Assembly (NCBI GenBank): GCA_964452325.1
Contig: CAYVLB010000058.1
Location: 1 to 11,085 of the forward strand
Length of the DNA: 11,085 nt
Direction: 5' to 3'
Source: JALVCQ01 sp964452325
Lineage (GTDB): Bacteria > Bacteroidota > Bacteroidia > JAADEI01 > JALVCQ01
Position numbers and translations under genes: made by a program. Each line of letters begins with the position of its first letter. Within the stretch, counting starts at the first letter, position 1. Shown here piece by piece: positions 1-6,557 of the stretch. The notes below the pieces were generated by a model that was not told where the DNA came from, searched no databases, and saw nothing but the letters and a program-made list of their open reading frames with translations.

Positions 1-707
1 TAGATCAATACTTGGCTGAACTCCCGAAACAGACACAGTTAGTCGTTCTACCAGAAATGTTTTCCACTGGTTTTTCAATGGATCCTGCCTCATTAGCCGA
101 ACCCCCTAAGGGGCCTACTTTCGATTGGATGCGGCAATGGGCTACTCGCCTAAATGCTGTCTTGATCGGATCCGTCATAACCCGCGACAATGGACAATAC
201 TTTAACCGCTTATATTGGGTAATGCCAGATGGCACAAGCCACACCTATGACAAGCATCATCTGTTTCGAATGGCAGGTGAACACCAGGTTTACACTGCCG
301 GAACTCAACGGGTTGTCATTGAATGGGCGGGCTGGCGATGGCTACCGGTAATCTGTTATGATCTTCGGTTTCCCGTATGGCTCCGCAATGTTGCTCCGTA
401 TTACGATGCGTTGATTGTTATTGCCAATTGGCCGGATAGCCGAGTAAAGCATTGGCGCCTTTTATTGCGGGCCCGAGCCATTGAAAACCAAGCCTATGTT
501 ATTGGTGTCAACCGAGTGGGCAAAGACGGTCATCACATATATCACAGCGGATACTCCGCAATCATCGACCCCCAAGGGAATGCCCTAACTGAGGCAGCAC
601 ATGTTGAAAATGTCATACATTCTGAACTCAATCTTGCAATCATCAAACGCACCCGTCGACATATGCCATTCTTAGGCGATTCCGACACTTTCAACCTCCA
701 AGTCTAA
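1..707 (+). CDS. Nitrilase-superfamily amidase (omega-amidase YafV/Nit2-like), 5' partial
   Basis: The protein is a carbon-nitrogen hydrolase of the nitrilase superfamily, closest in pattern to the YafV/Nit2 omega-amidases, which deaminate alpha-keto acid amides such as 2-oxoglutaramate in the cytoplasm. The catalytic Glu-Lys-Cys triad is visible: Glu in LPEMFSTGF, Lys in TYDKHHLF and Cys in ICYDLRFP. Counted from the TTG at position 12, these are residues 15, 81 and 115. The frame is open through position 3 to the window edge, so that TTG is probably not the start. About 25 N-terminal residues, including the usual first beta strand, are outside the window. The stop is at 705-707. Its 3' end faces the small membrane-protein gene with only 8 bp between them. 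The exact substrate cannot be read from the sequence; family assignment is secure, omega-amidase activity is inferred. Confidence 0.9.
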   Translation, partial: DQYLAELPKQTQLVVLPEMFSTGFSMDPASLAEPPKGPTFDWMRQWATRLNAVLIGSVITRDNGQYFNRLYWVMPDGTSHTYDKHHLFRMAGEHQVYTAGTQRVVIEWAGWRWLPVICYDLRFPVWLRNVAPYYDALIVIANWPDSRVKHWRLLLRARAIENQAYVIGVNRVGKDGHHIYHSGYSAIIDPQGNALTEAAHVENVIHSELNLAIIKRTRRHMPFLGDSDTFNLQV

Positions 708-715
708 AAAAACAG

Positions 716-913
716 CTACTCCCTAGCATTATCGCACTTGGCGGGGTCATCGCCACATACTGGACACGATATCCCACGCCCTCGCATAAGGGGATTGTTT
801 GAACTGCACGTGCCCCGCGGTTCAGCATCCCGCACCAGCAACATCCGAATCCCCAACATCAACACCACAAGCACCAGCAATACCAGCATCGCCAAAATCG
901 TCTTCCACATCAT
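716..913 (-). CDS. Small single-span membrane protein with a CPVCG cysteine motif
   Basis: This is a 65-residue protein with one hydrophobic segment (about residues 5-27, nearly all Leu/Val/Ile/Met) followed by a short soluble tail with four cysteines (C36, C50, C53, C60), including a CPVCG pair. It resembles the short 'membrane or secreted protein' family I recall from Bacteroidota, which has a GTCAS-like motif after the membrane span and a Cys-rich end; here the first motif reads GTCSSNNP. The cysteines could bind a metal or form disulfides, and no function is established. Two ATG codons are adjacent at the start (913 and 910). It lies 17 bp after the holB stop on the same strand and is probably cotranscribed with it. 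The conserved architecture argues against a chance frame. Confidence 0.72.
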   Translation of the reverse strand: MMWKTILAMLVLLVLVVLMLGIRMLLVRDAEPRGTCSSNNPLMRGRGISCPVCGDDPAKCDNARE

Positions 914-930
914 GACGCTAATATTATTCC

Positions 931-2007
931 TTATCCTTCGGCAAAGGTAAGTAATGCCCGAGATGGTGCAATTAGTCGGCGCACGCGGGGCATTCGAAAA
1001 AGAACCATCAACCGCAATGAATGAGTCAACACCGCATGAGCTATGTGCATATTTTGACGAACCTCTTCGATAAGCTCTTCAATAGCATCCGCAAAAAGAA
1101 TAACTTCATCTTCCTTCCACCTCCCCTCCCGTAAATATTGACGGACTGCGCGAAGCATGTGTTCCAGCAACGATCGGACTCCCTCCCGGCCATATTCATG
1201 CATCCGTTGGGCAATCTGCCAAACTTTCAAAAGATTATTTTGTCGAACTGCATCACGCCAGACTTGGAGAGCACGCAATGCTTTTGGCCATGTTTCACCC
1301 GTAACATGTCTTAGCAATCCCGGGCATCCTTCAAGCACCTCATACAGGGTTTCTGCCAATTCCACGTCTACCTCCAATTGATTGGCTGCCTTTACAAATT
1401 CTTCTTTATCCATGCGTTGCATCCGGTAAATAATGCTCCTGGAACGAATCGTCGGCAATACCGCCTCCAAACGCTGGGTAATTAAAAAAAAGTAGGTACT
1501 CGGAGGAGGTTCTTCAAGGGTCTTTAACAAAATATTCCCTTCCTTCCCCAAGTATTCCGCCAACCAAATAATAAATACCTTTCGGCTGCCTTCCGATGCA
1601 TGAAGCCGAACTTTCTCCTGAAGCGTTCGCACTTGCTGGACGGCAATATTCCCCTGTTTCCCCGAAGCCCCCAGACGTTCCATCCAATCAGCATATAAAA
1701 GGTATGGATCTTCCATTATCGTTTCACGCCATACCCCCATTACCGAGGCCATATCCTTCGCAGCTGAGGCAGTAATCGGAATTAAATAATGTACGTCCGG
1801 ATGAACATGTGCAATAACTTTTTGACATCCAAGGCACCGACCACATGGCCTTCCGGCTTCTTCCGATTTACACATTAGCCATTGAACCGCCAACAAAACT
1901 TCGTGGAGCGCCCCTTGCCCAGGACGCTCTACGATCAGATAGGTCCCACCGCCTTTTCGTTGCCAATACTTTTCAAACTCGGCAATTAAAGCACCCCTCC
2001 TACGCAT
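931..2007 (-). CDS. holB: DNA polymerase III subunit delta'
   Basis: This is the clamp-loader delta' subunit, which helps load the sliding beta clamp at the replication fork. Visible marks are a zinc-binding cysteine cluster (C46, C55, C58, C61), an HPDVHYLIP segment typical of Bacteroidota delta' proteins, an LLKTLEEPP motif at about 161-168, and TIRSRS at 186-191 in place of the usual SRC motif. Length, 358 aa, is normal to slightly short. The nucleotide-binding loop is degenerate (VERPGQGAL, no Gly-Lys-Thr/Ser); delta' often does not bind ATP, so this is compatible with function. The N terminus lacks the common IIGQ element. The ATG at 2007 is the only ordinary start after the in-frame TAG of the upstream gene, 15 bp away. 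An AGGAGG sits unusually just inside the coding sequence. Confidence 0.9.
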   Translation of the reverse strand: MRRRGALIAEFEKYWQRKGGGTYLIVERPGQGALHEVLLAVQWLMCKSEEAGRPCGRCLGCQKVIAHVHPDVHYLIPITASAAKDMASVMGVWRETIMEDPYLLYADWMERLGASGKQGNIAVQQVRTLQEKVRLHASEGSRKVFIIWLAEYLGKEGNILLKTLEEPPPSTYFFLITQRLEAVLPTIRSRSIIYRMQRMDKEEFVKAANQLEVDVELAETLYEVLEGCPGLLRHVTGETWPKALRALQVWRDAVRQNNLLKVWQIAQRMHEYGREGVRSLLEHMLRAVRQYLREGRWKEDEVILFADAIEELIEEVRQNMHIAHAVLTHSLRLMVLFRMPRVRRLIAPSRALLTFAEG

Positions 2008-2022
2008 TTTAAATACAACTAA

Positions 2023-3480
2023 CTACCATAGGTCATGCCACGTCGTCCCATCATAGCACCTTAACTTATTGGTGCCGCTATCAAAATAAATATCACCTGC
2101 CGAAGGTGAAGTAGGCGTCGAACTGGGTTCGAGACGCAACACATCTTTGACATGCACGGTAGCGGTAGGACTATTCATACCAAATCCGACGTTGCCGTTC
2201 TTGAGAACGACCATAGCATTAGAACGAGACAAACTGCTCGATCCGTTGCCCACAATAAAAACCGGTTCGCTAGGGGTCCATCCGCTATTACTTCCCAAGG
2301 GCTCATTCCAAGTACCGAGCACCACTTGATAAGCCCGGGCAATATTATCCACGCCTAAGGACATGCCCTTCTCTCCTTGGACAAGGCTATAATACCCTAT
2401 TGCAGTTCCATGAGCAGCTGTATTTTCTGTTTTGGCATAATGCCCAATAGCTACCGAATTATTTCCATATGCTTTGGTGTTCGCTACACTAATGGCCACG
2501 GCCTGAGTTCCATAAGCCTGTGCCTCAAAGCCCACCGCAGTAGATTTGTTGCCATACACTTTAGCCGTATATCCCAGCGTGACTGCTCCCGTAGCATCTT
2601 TATCTCCATAACACCCTTTCCCAATAATCACACTCTGATATCCCGCCGATTGTGACATCGACCCAATAACGACCACCTCAAGGCCGTTCGTTGCATCGGG
2701 AAGGACGTTGTAGGCTTTCGATTGATATCCTATTACAATACTCCGCGCAGTGGTCACTGTGCATTCGGCCCCGATCGTGATGGCAGGATCAAGATTAAAA
2801 TAATGATTTGACGTTGCCCCATTCTGATAAGTCCGATTGTTCATGCCAATAGCCATCGAACCGCTGCGATCCAGATCGTTAGATGCTCCAATAGCAAAAG
2901 ATCCCCATAAAAAATGCCCTCCCAAGGCATTACTTGATCCGATTGCAACAGACATCTGATAGGTACTGGACAAGTTGTTATTAGACCCCATTGCCATCCC
3001 ATTACCTACGGTGTTGCTACTACCAAAAGCAATCGATTGATTGCCCGAAACGGTGTTGCCACTTCCCGAGGCAAAGGCCGACTGGCCTGAAACCTCATTA
3101 TTATCTCCAAAGGCAGCACTATAAATACCTACTTGAGACTGATCCCATTGGGTACCATTAACATAACCCGCCCGGAAGGCAGCTTTTTCACTGTACCAAA
3201 GCATTCGGCGCCCTGCACCAGATACCGGTGGTGGGCCTGCTGATGCAGTAGCATCTGTGTTCTCAACTGCTGATACAAGGTTCCCCTGGTCATCAACCAA
3301 AAAATAGGTTTTGCCACCAAAGTCGCCCCGTATTAGGTCAGAGGTATACGAAGCCGGCACTTCAATATGTAGCCGAGCCGTGGGAGAAGTGGTACCAATA
3401 CCCACTTCCTGGGCATTCATTACTAAAACCGTGGAGATAATGCCTCCACTAAGCCATCGAGAAAAACGATTCGCTGTCAT
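2023..3480 (-). CDS. Secreted YadA-head-like repeat protein, no recognisable membrane anchor
   Basis: From the ATG at 3480 this is a 485-residue protein with a likely signal peptide (about 1-23, cut near VMNA/QE). A VGIGTTSP motif at 26-33 is followed by a Gly/Ser/Asn-rich region (about 120-390) of short imperfect repeats around A-I/F-G-S-x-N and xAIGxxA, like the left-handed beta-roll heads of trimeric autotransporter adhesins. A related VGFGMNSP motif occurs at 431-438. The C terminus ends in a small GDIYFDSGTNKLRCYDGTTW module common in Bacteroidota surface and tail-fibre-like proteins. I see no YadA beta-barrel anchor and no clear type IX secretion domain, so surface attachment is unexplained. 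A role in adhesion is inference only. The frame extends upstream to 3576, but that would overlap ppx and place 32 uncharged-poor residues before the signal peptide. It lies 15 bp upstream of holB. Confidence 0.78.
   Translation of the reverse strand: MTANRFSRWLSGGIISTVLVMNAQEVGIGTTSPTARLHIEVPASYTSDLIRGDFGGKTYFLVDDQGNLVSAVENTDATASAGPPPVSGAGRRMLWYSEKAAFRAGYVNGTQWDQSQVGIYSAAFGDNNEVSGQSAFASGSGNTVSGNQSIAFGSSNTVGNGMAMGSNNNLSSTYQMSVAIGSSNALGGHFLWGSFAIGASNDLDRSGSMAIGMNNRTYQNGATSNHYFNLDPAITIGAECTVTTARSIVIGYQSKAYNVLPDATNGLEVVVIGSMSQSAGYQSVIIGKGCYGDKDATGAVTLGYTAKVYGNKSTAVGFEAQAYGTQAVAISVANTKAYGNNSVAIGHYAKTENTAAHGTAIGYYSLVQGEKGMSLGVDNIARAYQVVLGTWNEPLGSNSGWTPSEPVFIVGNGSSSLSRSNAMVVLKNGNVGFGMNSPTATVHVKDVLRLEPSSTPTSPSAGDIYFDSGTNKLRCYDGTTWHDLW
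2311..3123 (-). repeat. Degenerate head-type repeats encoded in the secreted protein
   Basis: This stretch encodes about residues 120-390 of the secreted protein. Units of roughly 12-16 residues recur around A-x-G-x-x-N or A-x-G-x-x-A cores, for example AFGSSNTV, AIGSSNAL, AIGASNDL, AIGMNNRT, TLGYTAKVYG, AVGFEAQAYG and AIGHYAK. The first half uses Asn-rich units and the second half uses units with a spacer ending in YG. The DNA copies are diverged, so this is a protein-level repeat and not a recent tandem duplication. Confidence 0.6.
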
Positions 3481-3488
3481 AGCACCTT

Positions 3489-3496
3489 TATTTTTG
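3489..3496 (+). promoter_or_regulatory. Putative -7 box (TATTTTTG) for the Ppx/GppA gene
   Basis: TATTTTTG matches the Bacteroidota -7 consensus TAnnTTTG exactly and lies 19 bp before the ATG at 3516. I did not find a convincing TTTG -33 element; that region would lie inside the start of the divergent secreted-protein gene. Confidence 0.4.
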
Positions 3497-3515
3497 AAGT
3501 GATTAATGCATCGTG

Positions 3516-4481
3516 ATGCCGTCTTTTCATGCCTACGTGGATTTAGGCAGCAATACCTTCCAAATGTTAATAGCACCCTTTCCTTCTTTTGAATTCAGGG
3601 AAGTTTTTTCAAATGATGGACAAATTTATTCAAAAGAAATCTTTGTACTACTTCGTCATGCCATCAACGCCCAAGGACATATCTCCAAGGCAGGCCTTTC
3701 CCGAGCCCAAAAGGCATTAATGCATATTCGATCGATACTGGCACACAAGAACGTACAAGCGATCTACGTTACCGCCACCGAAGTCTTTCGGCGCTATCCT
3801 TCAGCCCAAAAGGTTTTGCAATTGGCACACACAATATTAGGTGTGAGGCCACGTCTAATCGATGGCATAACGGAAGCACAATTAGGTGCACTTGCAGCCC
3901 AAATCGAATTTGACGACGTAACCACTGCGTGGAGTATGGACATCGGAGGAGGCAGTACCGAAATAACTTTTCAACGAAAAGGACGGATGTTATTCGAGAT
4001 TAGCTTACCCTTAGGATCTACTCATCTCACCCGCAAATTCCCATCCGTTACCACCCCACCGATCTCATCGGACCTCCAAATGCGCATTCTTGATTACATC
4101 CGCCGTCAATGGGAAAAAATCCCTATCTACCCCAGCCTGTCCCTCATTGGCATTGGAGGTTTTTTTGAAACCCTCCGACGACTTACCTGCCAACGACAAA
4201 TGCTCCCTGATTCGTTTGTGCACTGGCAACATGCTTTTCTCCACCACCCCAAGTCGCATTGGCTGTCTTATCCAATCCCCAATTTCCGTATTCCCCTATT
4301 GCCGATATGTGCTTTATTGGTAAGATCTTTCATGGAGTATCAACAGACTTTTCGCCTATATCTGGCCACTTTTTCCCTCAAAGAAGGGCTTTGGATCGCC
4401 CATTGCCAAAATTCCCCTCTTTTTCACCGCATCTTTCCAGAAAGTGCCTCGACCGACTCCACAACCAATGAGGGACCATAG
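3516..4481 (+). CDS. Ppx/GppA-family phosphatase (exopolyphosphatase-like)
   Basis: The protein belongs to the ASKHA-fold Ppx/GppA family, whose members release phosphate from polyphosphate or convert pppGpp to ppGpp. Counted from the ATG at 3516 (321 aa), the first phosphate-binding motif is VDLGSNTFQML at about 8-18. The catalytic glutamate lies in DGITEAQLG (E120), with Thr in place of the first acidic residue of the usual EEA. The second phosphate motif is DIGGGSTEI at about 142-150, followed by LGSTHLTRKF. Length fits the short, single-module form common in Bacteroidota; the C-terminal HD-like domain of longer enzymes is absent. A GTG one codon upstream (3513) is a possible alternative start. 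The 3' end overlaps pyrD by 58 bp in convergent orientation. Which substrate it uses cannot be told from sequence. Confidence 0.9.
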   Translation: MPSFHAYVDLGSNTFQMLIAPFPSFEFREVFSNDGQIYSKEIFVLLRHAINAQGHISKAGLSRAQKALMHIRSILAHKNVQAIYVTATEVFRRYPSAQKVLQLAHTILGVRPRLIDGITEAQLGALAAQIEFDDVTTAWSMDIGGGSTEITFQRKGRMLFEISLPLGSTHLTRKFPSVTTPPISSDLQMRILDYIRRQWEKIPIYPSLSLIGIGGFFETLRRLTCQRQMLPDSFVHWQHAFLHHPKSHWLSYPIPNFRIPLLPICALLVRSFMEYQQTFRLYLATFSLKEGLWIAHCQNSPLFHRIFPESASTDSTTNEGP

Positions 4482-5449
4482 TAGATTAGCCCTGTAAATA
4501 CTTCGGCAGCTGCTGCGCCTTCTTCAATTGCCGACTCCACATCATGCGGGGTGATAAGTCCTCCTGAAGCTATCACATCTACGCGGGGAGGCAGCATCTG
4601 TCGAAGAAGGTTACGCACTTTTCGGGCCTTGGCGCGGAGCGGAGCCCCACTGAGTCCACCGTTGTAATGGGTTGATAACGACAGCCCTGAAAAGTCTACG
4701 GTAGTATTCGTCGCTACCACCGCATCAATTGGGTATTGTTCGCACAGACGGGCAATGGCCAATAGGGCGTCAATGTCCAAATCTGGAGATATTTTGACCC
4801 ACAGGGGCACCGAACGCAAATTGTTGTCGATTGCTGCTAAGACCGCATCTAATATGGGTGCTAATGCTTGAGCAGCTTGAAGACGCCTCAGGCCCGGCGT
4901 ATTGGGTGAACTGACATTCACTACAAAAAAATCCGCGGCATCACCGACTATTCGTACAACCTCCGCGTAATCAGCAGGCGCCTGGCCGGGAGGCGTATCC
5001 TTATTCTTCCCAATATTCACACCCACCGGTACGGAACAACGACGACGCTCAAGATAGTAACGGGTCCGGTGCGCCCCCTCATTATTAAATCCCATCCGAT
5101 TGATCAAGGCTTGGTGAGTGGGGAAGCGCCATAATCGGGGCGGAAGATTCCCAGACTGGGGGCGGGGCGTTACTGCCCCTACCTCCATGAAGGCAAAGCC
5201 CAATCGGGACAATGCATCCACCCATCGGCCCGTTTTATCAAGTCCAGCCGCCAACCCTACCCGATGAGGCAAATGCAAACCGCCAATCCGACAACGCCGC
5301 CCTACTTGCAGCTGAGGAGGGTTAAAACACCGTGCAATGAGTGCTAATAGATGCATGTTGCAAGCATGGGCTGTTTCAGGCGGTAGGTGAAACCACAAAG
5401 GACGCAACCATCGATACGCCCAATGTACCCCTCGCACCGGGAATTTCAT
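4424..5449 (-). CDS. pyrD: Dihydroorotate dehydrogenase, quinone-dependent (class 2)
   Basis: This FMN enzyme oxidises dihydroorotate to orotate in pyrimidine synthesis and passes electrons to membrane quinone. The N-terminal extension with WLRPLWFHLPPETAHAC (about 14-30) is the membrane/quinone tunnel helix pair that defines class 2. Further marks are GLAAGLDKTGRW at 65-76, the NRMGFNNEG substrate motif at 117-125, and NVSSPNTPGLR at 178-188. S181 aligns with the catalytic serine of the E. coli enzyme (S175). The FMN phosphate site is in ASGGLITP and the C-terminal VFTGLIYYGP. Length, 341 aa, is typical. The ATG overlaps the TGA of pdxH as ATGA, implying translational coupling and a pdxH-pyrD operon. 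The C-terminal 58 bp are antisense to the ppx end. Confidence 0.97.
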   Translation of the reverse strand: MKFPVRGVHWAYRWLRPLWFHLPPETAHACNMHLLALIARCFNPPQLQVGRRCRIGGLHLPHRVGLAAGLDKTGRWVDALSRLGFAFMEVGAVTPRPQSGNLPPRLWRFPTHQALINRMGFNNEGAHRTRYYLERRRCSVPVGVNIGKNKDTPPGQAPADYAEVVRIVGDAADFFVVNVSSPNTPGLRRLQAAQALAPILDAVLAAIDNNLRSVPLWVKISPDLDIDALLAIARLCEQYPIDAVVATNTTVDFSGLSLSTHYNGGLSGAPLRAKARKVRNLLRQMLPPRVDVIASGGLITPHDVESAIEEGAAAAEVFTGLIYYGPSLVVESVEALSGKMR

Positions 5450-6083
5450 GGGGCTAACCGTTCAACACACCACCCTTTCGTAGTACGGCTATAGCGGATT
5501 CGATCATGGAGGCGTGAAGGACGCCCCTGCCAGAATTCAAACTCTTCGACGTACAGCCCGTAAGCCGCCCACTCTCTAGGTACAGGAATCTCTTGCCCCT
5601 TATATTTCCGAATGGCCTCCTCAAAGCGTTTTTCCAAAAATCGGCGATTGGGCACAGGCTGACTTGGGGGGAAATCAAGGCACTAATTTGACTCAGACGG
5701 GGACGTTGATGAAAATATCGTTCGGCAAACGAGCGGGGTAATAGACGAACAGGCCCCCGGGCCCGGACCTGTCGTTCCAAGCGTGGCCAATAAAAAAGAG
5801 CAGCAGCCCACGGAACACGTTGCAGTTGTTTACCTTTGGCACTGCTTTTCTGTGTAAAAAAGACCAACTGATCATCAACAACATATTTAAGAAGAACAGT
5901 TCGCACATCGGGATGACCCCGTTCATCAGCAGTTGCCAATGCCATAGCGGTAGGATCTTTCATTTCCTGTTGGACGGCGACTTGCATCCAATGATCGAAT
6001 AAAGAAAACGGATTGTGAGGTACCCAACGTTCATCCAAAGGTGGGCCCTGATAATCGGAACGAAAATGCGAATAGTCCTTCAA
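5446..6083 (-). CDS. pdxH: Pyridoxamine 5'-phosphate oxidase, interrupted by an apparent frameshift
   Basis: PdxH makes pyridoxal 5'-phosphate from the pyridoxamine or pyridoxine form using FMN and oxygen. The first frame carries FRSDY, DPTAMALATADERG, RTVLLKY and FFTQKSSAKGKQL, then ERYFHQRPRLSQISALISP. Homology then jumps by one base to SQPVPNRRFLEKRFEEAI, EFEFWQGRPSRLHDRIRYSR and the C-terminal ERLAP. The break falls in a run of six C (G at 5666-5671 on the + strand). A seventh C would join both parts into one protein of about 212 aa, the normal family length. The cause may be sequencing error, a real disabling mutation or slippage. The usual WGGYR motif reads WAAYG here. The likely start is the TTG at 6083, since no ATG precedes the first conserved motif closely. 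The TGA overlaps the pyrD ATG. Confidence 0.85.
5666..5671 (-). other. Six-C run at the pdxH frame break
   Basis: The coding strand reads ATT TCC CCC CAA GTC AGC in the first frame. The PdxH C-terminal half requires the frame CCA AGT CAG CCT from the same place. One added C restores one continuous frame (I-S-P-P-S-Q-P-V). Confidence 0.75.
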
Positions 6084-6557
6084 GGAATTGATGCTTTGGA
6101 TCAACACCCAAAAGTAGTATTCGGAAGCTTGGCAGTTGCTGCCATGGTGGGATGTTCCAACAACAGTACGCTGGCACCAGAACAGATACCAGACGTGCCA
6201 GTGTTTGTGCAAATCAACCTGAATAATCCCCAATATCAATTATTGGTATTGCCAGGCACGCATCTTTATATTGAGAATGCGGGTTACCGAGGCATTCTGA
6301 TATGGCATGATTGGGACGGCTCGTACCGTGCATTCGATCGTGCATGTTCATATCATCCCCATGCAAAATGTGCATTAATCCACATGGATAGTAGCGATGC
6401 ATTCATGAAATGTGGGCATTACGAACAAGCACAATGGATGCCCTGCTGCGCCTCCCGATTTGACCTTACGGGATGGCCGACGCAGGGCCCCGCAACCCTA
6501 CCCTTACGCCAATATACCGTTCACTTTGAACGTTCATTACTCATCATCCAGAACTAA
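6066..6557 (+). CDS. Rieske-like [2Fe-2S]-fold lipoprotein with non-canonical ligands
   Basis: Counted from the ATG at 6066 (163 aa), a hydrophobic segment (VVFGSLAVAAMV) ends at a lipobox-like MVGC with C30, suggesting an exported lipoprotein. The rest resembles Rieske domains: YRGILIW, then AFDRACSYHPHAKC, PCCASRFDLTGWPTQGPATLPLRQY, and a final beta strand. In a classical Rieske site the ligands are CxH and CxxH. Here the first site reads C94-S-Y with His at 97 and 99, and the second reads C127-C128-A-S where C-H-G-S is expected, so both canonical His positions are replaced. Extra Cys at 102 and 116 and H118 are nearby. Cluster binding is therefore uncertain. A TTG at 6096 gives a more typical short signal peptide and has AAGGA 9 bp upstream; it is a serious alternative start. 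The stop overlaps the end of coaB by 14 bp. Confidence 0.78.
   Translation: MRIVLQGIDALDQHPKVVFGSLAVAAMVGCSNNSTLAPEQIPDVPVFVQINLNNPQYQLLVLPGTHLYIENAGYRGILIWHDWDGSYRAFDRACSYHPHAKCALIHMDSSDAFMKCGHYEQAQWMPCCASRFDLTGWPTQGPATLPLRQYTVHFERSLLIIQN
6109..6116 (-). promoter_or_regulatory. Putative -7 box (TACTTTTG) for pdxH-pyrD
   Basis: The minus strand reads TACTTTTG, an exact TAnnTTTG match 25 bp before the TTG start of pdxH. It lies inside the divergent Rieske-like gene. No clear -33 TTTG was found at the right distance, so support is the -7 match and its position only. Confidence 0.35.

Noticed and set aside
2311..3123. Tandem DNA repeat or CRISPR-like array
   Set aside because: The repetition is at the protein level with diverged codons and variable unit length; there are no identical DNA units.
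3481..3576. Extension of the secreted repeat protein to a start at 3576
   Set aside because: It would put 32 non-conserved residues in front of the signal peptide and overlap the phosphatase gene; the ATG at 3480 gives a proper signal peptide.
3560..3580. TAACATTTG on the minus strand as a -7 box for the secreted repeat gene
   Set aside because: Spacing within the box is one base too long and it is about 90 bp from the start, with no fitting -33.
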